A stretch of 64,000 bases of DNA from Bryoerythrophyllum caledonicum (taxonomy: Eukaryota > Streptophyta > Bryopsida > Pottiales > Pottiaceae). The position numbers and the translations under genes were made by a program. Positions 1 to 11,433 of the stretch are shown piece by piece (the stretch's first letter is position 1; every line of letters starts with the position of its first letter). The notes beneath the pieces are model-generated. The model saw nothing but the letters and a program-made list of their open reading frames with translations, ran no database searches and was not told where the DNA came from. The DNA lies in contig OZ020526.1 in NCBI GenBank assembly GCA_963971425.1, forward strand, positions 18,133,173 through 18,197,172. Reading direction: 5' to 3'.

Positions 1-2899
1 TTCTAGGATATGTGGAGAATGCCTCACACCTGCCAGAAGCATGAAAAGATGAGAAGATGCAAGTAAAGGTCATATCAAAACCGCCGCCCACTAAAAGAAT
101 CAACGATATCAAATCTCTGCGTGAAGAATTCTGAACAACATACAGAAAAACAAACAACTGATGAGATGGTTTAAGAAATGATACCAGTCGTGCACTACAC
201 CAATCAAACCCCGATCGTAGATCACACCGAGTGTGTTCGCAGAGTAAGAGGAAACAACATTCATGACCCACACATCAGTATTGATGAGCGCACTTGCTAA
301 ACCTCCAAACTCAGTGTACATGTCCATTACGTTTCGGACCTGCTTTGACCTCAGATCCGCCCACAGATTCTTGTAGTGGTGGATTCTATCCTGCCATAGC
401 TTCGCATCTTCTTTGAATGCGTAAATTTTCTTGTTGACAAGTTTCAATCTATCAGGGGGCGTATTAAGTCTTGCAGGCCATTTTGCAATTTTACCAACAG
501 CAATATTCTCCATGCCCTTAGACTGAGGAACCACACATGGCCGCATGGGTACATACCTAGAAGATTCAAAAGAAAAAAGAAGAACAAGAGAAGTTAGTTC
601 GTGTAAATAAAAACATAGTATTGGTCGGACGTCACTTCTGTTTCCTACATTGATAGGTCGGGTATCAATGCTTGGGAAACAAAATAATCCTAGAAACAAC
701 TCAAAAACAGTGATCTGGTGAATTAAGTAGATGTTTTCAAATGAAATACAGCATCATGTGACGCCACAATATGAAACATCGTATAAGAGGCACTTCGTTA
801 TGTGAAGAAAGTTTGGTACCACGCGGCGTCTGGCTCGATGGCGTCGTCACATACTGGTGGATACGTGTCCTCAGGGCGTTCTTCATAGCAACTGTTGTCA
901 AAAGGCTTCTGCCACACAGCAAGATCTCCTTTCATTGCATACTTCGTCCAGCACATCCTCTTCACCAAGTCCTCGATTTTATCCAGCAACGCCTTCTCTT
1001 TCTCCTCGGTTGAGGCCCAACCCTTCCACCACGTCTGGTAATTGATAGGTGGTCCAGAAAGAACCCAGAAGCCCCCAGGCCGTAGAATTCGGTCGACCTC
1101 AAGTAAAAATACCCCACCTGATGCTCAACACTATTTGTGTGACTGCTTTGAAAATAACGATTCCATTAAGAAACTATTTGCATAAGAACCAAAATACACC
1201 CTGACATAGATAACAGAAGGAACTTAAGCGACTTAGCAGCTTTTTCAGATGCACTACACTCCATAACTCTGTGTGTGGGAAAGAAACACCTTACCAAACT
1301 CGGTCCAGGGGATCAAACACCTGGAGCAGTGAGCCATGTCAAAAGCATTAGCAGGATATGGCAATCGTTGAGTTGAGATAACTCCAAGCATTGCAGGGAT
1401 TCCGCGCTCTAAAGCGAATTGCACCTGAGCTTCATGATTATCTCGAGGAGCCAGAGACATGGTTAAGATCTTCCTGTTCAACAACTCCCCTCCCCAACTG
1501 GCTACCTGTGCATTTGATAACCACATTATCGTTATGCTAAGGAACACAATTTCTATTATCGTGTATGTCCAGGTAAAATCCAGATAGGTATTGGTCGGAG
1601 CTTCGAGAAGTCAAGCAGTATTAGGCTGGTACACAGAAAATAACTGATGTCTATATAATGCCGACATTAAAATCCTAACGACAACCAAATAGAGACAGAT
1701 CAGGAACTGAACTTCTTGATTCAGAAATTCAAACCGCGTACAAAAACCAGGAAAATAGTCCTTAAAAAAAAATCATTTTACGATCATATCACAAAAAGTA
1801 GAGCGACCATATCCACATTCTGCGTGTAAGAACTCACCCCACAGCCAGTGTCCAAAGCAGTTCGAACAGTGCCATCCTTCATTCCTGGTATGAGCTCCTC
1901 CATGTGGTCGATGTACTCACCCACACCATTAGGAAACATCGTACCACCACCGGGAAAGAAAAACTTCTCACCCTGCTTTTTCAACCAGTTCTGGTTGGCC
2001 TTGACACTGTTGATCCACTCGTATGGAACGTTTCTGCAAATGAAAGCAAGAAATCCATACCGTCAACGATAGCATGTTCGAGTCCTGCGATTAAACCAGC
2101 GTCCTAGAAAAAAAATGTCGGTGTTGCTACTGCTAACTTTGAAATCTAAGAAGCCTTCCTCTGACGGTCCATTAGAATTATCTAAAACAAGATTGTAAAT
2201 ACCTCTCCGGAATCGGAACTGGAAACGTTTAATACGGGTCTCAGTGTTCATTCAGGTTTACATCGATCTATAATTTCTTCAGCACTTCCTATTCAAGTGT
2301 TGAAGGGCGAATACATTCTGAAAACCTGAAGGTTTAAGACCACACCTGTACCAGCATTCATCGCGACTCTGTGGCCAGGGGATGGGGATTTTGTAACCCG
2401 CCGGTGGAGGGATGAGACACTCCAGCCGCTCAGAACGTGGAGGACAATGGCGCTCCCTAAAAGCCATACGATGTCTGTCGAATTTCCCCCATCTCTAGTG
2501 CAACCAAACAGTAACACATCATAACAAAAATGAGAAAACGATGCTTTCCTGGTATAATTTGTAGGAAGAAGCCCCCACTGGAATTTTAATTGCTAAAACG
2601 TGAAATTGAAAGATGGCTACGATGTTCACCTTGGGATCAGAACATGGAGTGTGATCTTGCAATGTGATGTTGCATTCTTGGAACGGGTCGACCTTGATAT
2701 TCTCAAGACAACTTCCAGACTTGGTTGAAACCTGCTCTTCTGAATGAATCTCGTCAATTATCGACTTCTCAGTGTTGTACAGATTTCCCAAATAAAATGA
2801 AATCGCACATAGTGTTGCGACTACCACAACCAGCGGCACTAGACGGAACGACCGCTCCGTGGCAAAGGCACCGCCGCCGCCCCTGTAGTCCTTAAACAT
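1..2899 (-). CDS. PMT-family (QUASIMODO2-like) Golgi methyltransferase, 3' end cut by window
   Basis: Predicted S-adenosylmethionine-dependent methyltransferase of the plant PMT family (Methyltransf_29), type II Golgi proteins thought to methylate homogalacturonan or other wall polysaccharide. Exons read by frame and GT-AG sites: 2899-2630, 2494-2346, 2033-1838, 1505-1295, 1117-820, 556-185, 29-1. Phases join without a break, giving 508 codons; the family is about 600 residues, so roughly the last 90 lie beyond the left edge. Seen: an N-terminal basic stretch and one signal-anchor helix (about residues 18-40), the RHCPP and [12 protein letters not shown] blocks, [11 protein letters not shown], the SAM motif DTGCGVASWGG across exons 3/4, [44 protein letters not shown], and [11 protein letters not shown] in exon 6. 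The start is the first ATG of the exon holding the membrane anchor. No frameshift or stop is seen. Family assignment is firm; the exact acceptor polysaccharide cannot be told. Confidence 0.9.
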
Positions 2900-4030
2900 T
2901 GTGACTGCAGTACTCTTTCCTGCAGAGTTGACATAGTTAACAGTTAACGACTCTAGATTGAAAATAAAACATGGAGCTCAACAAGTCCAACGGCCACAAT
3001 GTAGAGACTTGAACGAAAACTCTACAATCGTAGCACCTCTAAAAAGATAAGAGCGTAATCTTTAAACCCTAAAAGTATCAATGCGAGGTGAATCACAATA
3101 ACTGTAGCCCTAAAGAAGCTCCAGCTTGACATAACAATCTCTACATCCCAAAAACGGACAATTTGGAGGGGATAACGATCTACAAATACTAGATATGAAA
3201 AAAACTAGCTCAAAACCGAAAGATCCTCGATGAATCACTCAGATGCCGCGACGTTCTCACAAACGTCGCATGTTAACAATAACAGTGAGGACACAGGTTT
3301 CCTAACCCCTGATCAGGAAACGGAAACCACTCTTTGCGACCAAATGAACTCCGCACCGAAAACAATAAGTATCCATTTCTCACTCACATAGACTTCAGAG
3401 CTCGGAAAGAGAAATATACCTCCGCCTGTACTTTGCACCCCCAGCCGCGCCAATCAGGAACCACTTGACATGAGATCAACAACACCTGCCACAAGCAGAG
3501 CAAACACCTTCAGAAACCTGGAAAACGTAGCTGAGAAAGCCACCAGCCGCAGATCGAAACTGGTACAGCATCAACTTCGGGAAGCGCCAAAAACTCGGAA
3601 CAAACACGAAATCAAAACGCAGAAACACCATGACGGGTAGTCTCTCTACTGCGAGCAAACGCATTGCCCTCCGCCGCAGGCAAACAGACACGACTGCACA
3701 GCTCACCGACCAAAGCACGCCACTGAACTAGACGACCTCGTCACACAAGCGCAGAAGGCTCCACAACAAGCACGAGAGCGGTCAAAAGTCAGCATCCCGG
3801 AGCTCACAGAGGCGGGCAACAACACAGCAACATGCAAAGGTAGAGGCGCAGTCTCACCACAAGGCAGAGGGCAGCTGCGAAAGAGCAAGAGCACGAGCGG
3901 TGAAGAGGACGCGCATCGCGCTCTGCGAGAGCAGCCGAGGTTCAGGTGGCTGACGCCGCCCGCGCGCGCTGGCAGTCGCCATGAAACCAGCCACGCTCTT
4001 CTCGCTGCGTCCCTTCCCAAGTCGTAGATA
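2900..4030 (-). promoter_or_regulatory. 5' leader and promoter region of the PMT gene
   Basis: No coding exon is supported. The leader may contain an intron: a GTATAT donor at 3419 and a CTGCAG acceptor ending at 2920 sit at suitable places, leaving a 20-nt leader exon before the ATG. The stretch 3420-4020 is GC-richer than its surroundings and yields only short arginine/cysteine-rich ORFs that look like chance frames. Confidence 0.35.
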
Positions 4031-4439
4031 TCAGATCTGATATGTACGAATTGAGTACACTGGTGCGGCTTCAGGGGGTTCGCAATGAGTGCGCTGCTAA
4101 AACGGGCATGGGGGACCGTATTGAGTCGCTCGCATCCAGGGCTTCCCTTTCCGGGATACTGTACTTATCTCCTGAGCTTCAGGTTGCCCCAGGTTGATTA
4201 GAGTTTTTTTTTTTTATGTAGTAAAGGAGGGTGACCCCGAATCTTAGGGTCTTAGTGGGACCGGGTGCACATGGTGACTTTGTTTGGGAAAGGTGTGGGG
4301 AACTATTGGTCAACTTTTTGGGAACTTGGGGTGGTGTGGAGGAACTTTAGTTTGCAAGGGTTTGGCCCAAGAGTGTTGATTGTTATGCAGAAGAAGAACT
4401 CCGGTTTCCGAAGGAGAGCGGCGTGAATATAGTGTTTGT

Positions 4440-4738
4440 TCATTCTTTTCACTATGCATATGGCCACCGGACATAGGCTAGTGTAATAGAACTACTCCCC
4501 CCTCTCAAGGATAAACACTTTTCTACACTAAGTGCTTCCCTATACTAATTGCCTTAGAGACAACCGACATGTCATCTCCCCCAAGGGCTTTGTGGGTCCC
4601 CATACAACGAGGCCATGGGACCCCCCACCATAATTGGGTGGACTATGGTGGTAGGCACCATGCCGGCAATAGGACTTGAACTCACAACCACCTCACCGGT
4701 GTGCCATGACCCAAACCACTACACCAAGGCCGTGATGC
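4440..4738 (-). mobile_element. tRNA-derived SINE, minus strand
   Basis: Read on the minus strand, 4726-4716 is TGGTGTAGTGG, a good RNA polymerase III A box, and 4683-4672 is GAGTTCAAGTCC, a good B box. The 32-base gap between them is tRNA-like. The downstream part (toward 4440) is not tRNA-like and would be the SINE body; its end is not clearly defined. The fold is too incomplete for a functional tRNA gene. Most similar in design to plant Au-type SINEs, but the family was not identified. Confidence 0.6.
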
Positions 4739-5020
4739 CTTGATTGTTATGCATTTCATTGGTGCAAAAGAAGGGAGTATGAGATTTTTGGAAGTCTGTT
4801 ATGGTGAATAATTAAAAAATTGTCATGTTTGGCACTACTGTCATACTAGCTTTTCCCTACAGGAAGTACTTTCAGGAAAACTATGTTGCCTATTTGAAAT
4901 CCACACTTGAACTCCCCTCCTCATTTCTTCTCCACTCCCTCGTTTGACCCTTTTTTTCCTCGTATAAAGAGGATGTCCGTAAGTGGTTGTGAGCAAGGTA
5001 ACCTTTGAGTTAACCTTTAA

Positions 5021-5322
5021 CCCTTTAGTGCCATTAAGCTTCACAAGGCTCTAGAGAATCCACGAGTGTTATAGATCTTGCATGACAGCTGCTAGATCAT
5101 GCATAGTGTACATTTCACGTTGATCCCACTTCATAGAAATCATTGTAACTCTCAGATGCTTGCATCAATGTGCTCGGGAATTGTTCCATTTAATACGTAT
5201 GAACTAGTGCTAGACACATTGCAACCAAAAATAAATAAAAATGCATCTAACCTATAAAGAAAGAGCTATCCCCGAGAAGCATCAAGAATCGGCCCAAAAA
5301 CGACCACATCGGCACTAAAGGG
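5021..5322. mobile_element. piggyBac-like MITE, 302 bp
   Basis: Perfect 12-bp terminal inverted repeats, CCCTTTAGTGCC (5021-5032) and GGCACTAAAGGG (5311-5322). The left flank is TTAA (5017-5020) and the right flank is TCAA (5323-5326), one base from the TTAA duplication expected for piggyBac-type insertion. No coding capacity. Related ends occur at 24394-25234 and 45691-45965. Confidence 0.6.
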
Positions 5323-5329
5323 TCAAGTG

Positions 5330-5795
5330 ACACTTATTCAAATAGCAGGCCAACACTTGATGGCTTTGACATGAGCAGAATTCTCACTAAGTTAGCAAAT
5401 GCAAGAGAACCTTGCAGACCAAGCTCTGGATGAGCCTCATTGACCACGGACGCGCCGCGTGGAACAGGACTCTGGCCAGAGGGAGCAACGCGCCGGAGAA
5501 GTGCGAAAAACACACCAAACGGTTCAAAGACCTCTGGTGCTGCAACGACATCTTGACATCCTGGGTGGATGAAAGACCACATTGGCATCTGCTTCCCCCT
5601 TGTACCATTAATCCCTCTAACACTAACCTTAGCACTGACCACTAACTCGGGAGCTCTTGCTCGGCTCCGCCGGCCCTGGCGGGGTGTTCTCTTCTATTCT
5701 CTTTTCTCCTTGCAATGAAGCTTTCTTCTTTTGGGTCAAAAAAAATAAAATTTAAAATAAATAAATAAATTTTAAATTTTTTTAAAAAAAATGCA
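5330..5795 (+). mobile_element. Probable 5'-truncated retroelement with A-rich tail
   Basis: An open frame at 5412-5645 encodes about 77 residues containing Trp, Cys and His (WNRTLARGSNAPEK, KDLWCCNDILTSWVDE). A short GC-rich tail segment follows (5641-5690), then a long A-rich run (about 5738-5792). ORF, short 3' leader and A tail is the layout of a 5'-truncated LINE. The frame has no recognised domain and does not resemble the LINE at 15430-20255. Confidence 0.35.
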
Positions 5796-6450
5796 AGAGA
5801 ACCAACCCAAAATCACGGGTAAGGATGATTCTCATATCTTCACACGGTACTTGAGAAATCATGGAACCCGCTATCATGGAGCATTTCAAGGATGAAATTT
5901 GACGCCAGCCAAACCAAAAAAGGAAGCCCAAATTTGCCTCAAAACATACCAAAAAAATGACATCTTTCACAGACCAAATTGTCTGCTGTCAAAAACAGAT
6001 GCCCACATGCCCCTTTTCTGGATTTTTTCAGTTGACCACGAAAGAAGAGTGTCACTTAACCTATATAGGACCACCGCCAATTTCGTTCAAAAACCAGTCC
6101 AAAATTACCGTTGTCAAAAAGAGGCATGAAAATCACATTGTAATGTAACAATTTGGACTTTTAACCATAAGATCTTAATATACACTTTTATATGGACTTG
6201 CCATATGGTTTCGGTTGTAATCCACGGGACATATTAGAAGATTACAGTGTTTGAAATGCAAGAAAAACAAAATCTCCCCCTTGCCCGACTATGTGTGAAA
6301 ATGTTTGACTTCATATATATGTTTTTTTAACCTAAAGACAAGATTGTTTTTTTTTTACATTTTCAAAGAATGTAATATTCTTTACATGTACAAAAAATCT
6401 AAATGTCAATACAAAGTTCTAGCAAAAGAATTGGAGCTGCTCATAGCCCC
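5796..6450. repeat. AT-rich dispersed repeat copy
   Basis: No gene. The part from about 6150 to 6440 shares long blocks with 40200-40470 (for example the stretch around the shared word TGTGTGAAAAT and the shared AAGGTCAATA/AATGTCAATA end), so it is a copy of a dispersed family also seen at 7320-8000, 39131-40480 and 55370-56050. Confidence 0.5.
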
Positions 6451-6452
6451 CA

Positions 6453-6675
6453 TGTCACGGGACATAAGGTCGACGGCCTCTCTGTATCGTAGTATTTAAG
6501 CGTATATTAGTTTGTTACTAATCTACGAGTTTAGGGACGTACAGCGGCGCACCGCATCCATCCGTGGATGAATTCCATCCACTTAGGATTGTATATGTGT
6601 GCGTATAGCGCCGCACACGTCCTTGACTTGACATCTTTGTCAAATCAAGCTTTATAAGTGAGTTATAGAGAGTTT
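6453..6675 (-). repeat. LTR-like end, inverted relative to 14720-15042
   Basis: Matches the reverse complement of 14840-15042 over about 200 bases with scattered differences, starting at TGTCACGGGACAT here and TGTCACAGGACGT in the other copy. TGTCAC...GTGACA ends are typical of LTRs. Read on the minus strand this is the distal part of an LTR truncated near 6675. Confidence 0.55.
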
Positions 6676-6986
6676 AGTGATTACCTTAGCTTGTAAGTGA
6701 TTGTTTATCACTAGTTAAGGCTCTGCATTCACTTATACTGCTTGCACTCCTTGATTCTCCTTTAGAAGAGTGCGAGACAATTGACTACTCTTGTGATTTA
6801 TTAGTTATTCATGTGACAAAGATCCTCATATGATCCTTTCTTTAATCCTAGAATTTGAGCTAGGGTGAATTTTGAAAACATTTGGGTGCTTAGATTGATG
6901 TTATAAAGCGCGTCAAGATGGAGCCAACGAAAGAAAGAATGACCGAATTGGACAATTTCTAAGCAAGATGTGAGTAGCGCAAGAAT

Positions 6987-7018
6987 TAGAAGAAGAAGAA
7001 GAAGAAGAAGAAGAAGAG
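6987..7018. repeat. (AGA)n microsatellite
   Basis: About ten AGA units in a row. A second simple array follows at about 7085-7195, where a roughly 25-bp unit built on TTTCATCCATTGTGGGCAT recurs three to four times with changes. Confidence 0.8.
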
Positions 7019-7319
7019 TTGTTGGACATGATTCTGCAATTTTTCATCCATCGTGCAATTATCATCCGCGGAAAAATTTCACACATAGTTAATTTTCATC
7101 CTTTTTGTGAATTCACCCGTTGTGGACATGTTTCATCCATTGTGGGCATTTTGCATCCATTGCGGGCATTTTTCATCCACAGTGGATGAAAATATAATTT
7201 GGGCAGAATTCACTTAACTGTGAGTTAGTATCTCCCAAAATATTTTTTTTAAAAATCGGTCTTCGGATTTGAGCTCTTCATAGGGATTCTTGTGGATCAA
7301 CTAACTTTGATTTCACATG

Positions 7320-8000
7320 GTGTCAAATTTTTGCACTACATAAGGTATCAATTCATTCCCATCATGTTAAGCATGATATTAATTTCTTGCACTCCAATTT
7401 TAAGACGTAGAAAAAATGTGTAGCATATTCAAAAAAATTGTGCAAGGAGTGGAGGTCCAAAAATTGTCAAATTGCGTTATATGTTTTTTGTGAACTTAGT
7501 ATGTTTTAGAATGAGAATCCAAATGGTCAATGAGAAGGTTTACTCCACATAATGCTACGGAAAAAATAAAGAGTAAAAAATATGATGATCTCAAAGTTTT
7601 CTATGAAAAAGAAGAAGTTCTTTTGGTACCTTGCTTGACAATGTGCGATGATGTGTGAAAATGCTTGACTTGGATTTATATGCTTTTTCTCATTGATGAC
7701 AAGAGATTTTTTTTGACAATATGAAAGGAAAAACATTATTTGCTAGTATTGAATATCTCACATTCAATAAAGAGTCCTAGCAAGTTTTTTTGGAGTTGCC
7801 CAAAGTGCCCGCTCTCCCTTTTTGAACTTCAAAACCCTATAGTTTTTTCATTAAATGTCGGGTTTAGGAAAAAAAAAACTCACACAAAGCATTTAGTAAT
7901 GTCTATCTACATGAAAAATATGAAAGAAAACTATTGTAAAATCACACCATAGGAACCTATCCAAACCTATTAGAGTCCTCCACAGAGACTTTTGGAAATT
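7320..8000. repeat. Dispersed AT-rich repeat, second copy
   Basis: Shares ordered blocks with 55370-56050 in the same orientation and with 39300-39960 in inverse orientation, including GCATGATATTA, the CAAATGGTCAAT block and GGAGTTGCCC near 7795. No intact ORF; probably a non-autonomous DNA element or the remains of one. Confidence 0.6.
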
Positions 8001-8044
8001 TAGGGATTAACGACTGGTATGCGTTCGAGCTCTTGCCTTAGCAT

Positions 8045-10057
8045 TTGGAGCTAGAGGCCCTTCAGACATACGGAAGGTGGACCACACAACACAAGACAGA
8101 GTTAGGCCCCGTTGAGGAGTACAAGCCCAAGCGTGTGGAGTTGGTGACTGTGCTCAAGGAGAGAGCAATTGCCCAACTCTCGACGTCCATTCAGGAGCCC
8201 AAGGTGGAAGGAAGTTTCCTCAGTGACGACTCTAGGGCAAGGGTGTTTCCATTGTAGGCGATCGGGCTCGCATGGAGCCATGTCTGGTTCAGCCATAGCC
8301 ACACGTGTGACATTGGTGGCGGTTGACAATCAGCCAGCCTTCGATCTTTTGGCGCAATTCATGGCACATCTGACGGTGGAGTACGTGGGTTTCACGCGTG
8401 ATTAGATGTAACTCATCCAGGATTTCCGCCCGAGAAAGGAGAATATCCCACGCACTCTATATATCCAGTTGGCACAATTGTCAGCAGAGGCCGGTGATGT
8501 GTTCATAGAGCGCCAGCTAGTGAAGATCTTCATCTCCAAGCTGGATAAGTGGATGGTGGACTTGATTAGTCCGCACCTTCTTTTCCAGTATCATGGCAAC
8601 GCCACTTTGGCACAAATGTTTGCCGAGGTAGAAGCGCTCATTAGAGCGTTGGGCATGAGTGACTCCGCGGATTCGGTCACATCACTATTAGAGGCTCCTA
8701 ATACGAAGAAGCTTGCTACAGCTACTGGTAGCTTGGCGGAGGCACAACCTGAAAAGGTTGTGCTGTGTTGGGCTTGTGGGGAGGCTAGTCACATCAAGGG
8801 GGACCCCAACAATCCTAAGTAGAAGGGGACAGGGTCACGGAAAGTCAGCCCGAAGGTTGAGGCAATCAAGCAAGGAGAAGAAACCTGTGACATGCTCTCG
8901 CAGTGGCAAATCTAGCCACAACAATGGGAACTGTTTTTCTCTTCACACAGAGAAGCGCCCAGGGTCTTCAACTATTGGTTCAGATGTAGTAAAGACACTT
9001 AAGGGCGAATTGACGGAGTTGAAGAAGCAGATGGGCGTGATGGCCTCTTTGGAGCAAGTTGTAGACACATGGCCTCCGGTGACGAGTCAGGGCTCATCTT
9101 CAAACGTAGATCGCTACTTATATACTGCTTTAGAGGAGGTTGTGGCAGCGATTGCCACTTGTGCTTAAACTGTCGCGTAAGGAGTAGCATCTACTCTCTC
9201 TGTGTCGAGTAGTATAGGCCGTCCACTCCACACGGGTTTGTCGAACCACATTGTCAATCTTGGCCATCTCTTTTGTTTAGCATCGCAGATATGAGGACTT
9301 CTCATGGTGCTCCTACTCCGACCCCGTTCCCACCGATTTCATCTACTCATAGAGATGTCGCACATTCTTTGGCGTAGAAGGTGTTGCAGTTGCTGGTGTT
9401 TGCCGGTGTCGACAATCTGACACCGGATTTTCAACCATCCAATATATTCAACGTTGCGGGTAGTATGTTGGAGGGCAAGGTACCCATGCCATTGTTATAG
9501 ATGTCGCAAGTAGTGACGGCTCCACCTACCGAGGAAGATTTAGTGGCAATGTGGGCCAAGTTGGCGGCGGAGGCTATTTCCACGTTTGAAGCCAATGCCA
9601 CTTCCACACCTACGGAGCAGTCCTTCGAGGATCAATCATTGTTCTTTGGAGTGATCTATTTGTCCAACGTTGCGGCCCAATCAGCACGGGAGCGACACAG
9701 TGTGCGTGTAGGGATGATATGTTTAGTGAATGACAATAGAGTTATGGTAGTAGGCCATACGGATGGCAATCCCATTCGAGCTACCCCCCTCCGTGTCATG
9801 TTGGACTCCGGTGCTCAATCAATGATGATTGATAAGTAGGTAACTCAGGATTTGGATCTAGGTACTTTGCATCTTGAGCGTTGCCTATTTACGATTGTTA
9901 CATGGATGGGGCATGGAGAAAGCCATGGGCTACACCCGACATCCGTTGCAGTTGATGTTTGGCATGGGATCAAGTCCATTGTTCTCTCACGTATCTCTCG
10001 GAGGCATTGTGATTGGTCCGCCTCTTGAAAACTCGCGAGTCCAGAGTGACAATCTCC
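8045..10057 (+). pseudogene. Ty3/Gypsy gag and aspartic protease remnant
   Basis: Degraded retrotransposon polyprotein. A gag-like part runs over about 8045-8820 with stops at about 8257 and 8403, then a zinc knuckle CWACGEASHIKGDP in which the last Cys of CX2CX4HX4C is missing, so nucleic-acid binding is probably lost. About 1 kb further on, 9501-9839 ends in VMLDSGAQ, the retropepsin active-site motif, followed by a stop at 9837. The frame then shifts and continues as protease-like sequence (PLQLMFGMGSS, about 9874-10035). The element is cut at 10058 by a CACTA-type insertion, and no reverse transcriptase or integrase follows. Several stops and frameshifts: non-functional. Confidence 0.7.
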
Positions 10058-10058
10058 A

Positions 10059-11430
10059 CACTATAAGAAACCCGTGATTTTTGTGACATTAGCTGTGATC
10101 AAGTGTGTTTTTCAAAACATGTTTTTGCGAACGGGCCGAGCCTTGGGCTCTCGGATTCTGGTGGATGTTGCACCAAACATGGAAAAATTGGCGGAAAAAC
10201 GCAGAGATGTTAGCTTAAACGTATTTGTTTTGCGGGACGTCCTAGTGAACATAGTCATGCTTTAGACAACGTCCTCAGAAAGGTGACAATGCCACGTCGG
10301 CAGGGGGGTTTCAGCTTTACTGTGAATAACTTCGAGATTGTTACTGCAACCTCCCATAAAACACTACCCAACGGTTAAAACACAATGGAGATGGGTTGAC
10401 CCCTACAAAAATAAAAATGTGGATGTCGTTACTGATGTCATAAAAAACGTGGATGTCCTTACTGACATCACAAAAAACATGTTTGAGCCACGTAGGCAAG
10501 GTAGAAATTGGATTCTTTTAAAAATGTTTGTGCCACGTAGGCAAGGTTGAAATCAGCTGCCACGTAGGCAAAGAGGATGTTGGAACAGACGTCTGGATGG
10601 ACGTCTACTGTGACATTTTAATGTTTATGCTAACACGAGGCTAACACCATGACAAATCCAATAATCCCATATGGATTGTCACCACTTGTGCATCCCATTG
10701 TATATATATGTAAGGCCTTCTCTCCTATCTCATCACACTTGAATCAAGAGTGATTCACTTTCATCCATCTATTTGGATGAATTTGAATTACCCTTGAAAC
10801 TTAAAGTGATACGGTACTTTTTGATGACATGGCGCTTCTTTTTGGTGACATGGCATTTGTTTTTCTTGACTTGGTGCTTACTTTTGGTGACCTCCATCTC
10901 AACGAACGTCACAGAAAACGTCATAACGAATGTCACAGAAAACATACCGTGTTAGAAATGACGTCCTAATTTACACTGTCCACAATTAATTATTGCATTA
11001 AACTATGCTGATTGGACATGCCACGTCATATTTTAAAAAGTGACACGTCATATTTTAAAGGTGCCACGTCATAAAATGGCGGGTCCACGTATGCAAGCCT
11101 AGTCACAATCTAATGCCACGTCATGCGCCACATCATGGGCCGCATTACCAAGGGCCCGGATGAAAAAGTTGGGGATGTGGCACTGCCCGTCCATGTGGCG
11201 ATGACGTGGACGTGACGTGGCAGCCACATGGCAGATTTTTAACACCTTCAACCCCCAAGTTTTTGTGATGTTTTAAAAAACGTGGGCCTGTTTTTTGAGA
11301 TTTTGGCATGTTTTTCGCATGTCAATTATAACGGATTTTTTTGGACGTCAACGTTGACGTGCCGGATGCTGCACAAAACATAATTGCACGTTAGTTGCCC
11401 TGTCACAAAAAACACAGGTTTCTTATAGTG
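10059..11430. mobile_element. CACTA-superfamily non-autonomous element with 3-bp TSD
   Basis: Ends are CACTATAAGAAACC... and its inverse; the terminal inverted repeats agree at 27 of 29 positions. The flanking trinucleotide CCA is duplicated at 10056-10058 and 11431-11433, the 3-bp target duplication expected for CACTA (CMC/EnSpm) elements. Subterminal regions repeat GCCACGTAGGC (10487, 10532, 10559) and GCCACGTCAT near 11030-11110, as expected for transposase-binding repeats. Length 1,372 bp; no transposase ORF. It interrupts the Gypsy protease remnant. Confidence 0.88.
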
Positions 11431-11433
11431 CCA

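Noticed and set aside
3476-4020. Minus-strand ORFs upstream of the PMT start (Cys/Arg-rich)
   Set aside because: No domain, overlapping frames, and position within the likely promoter and leader.
4672-4738. Functional tRNA gene on the minus strand
   Set aside because: A and B boxes are present but the acceptor and anticodon stems do not pair convincingly; better explained as a SINE head.
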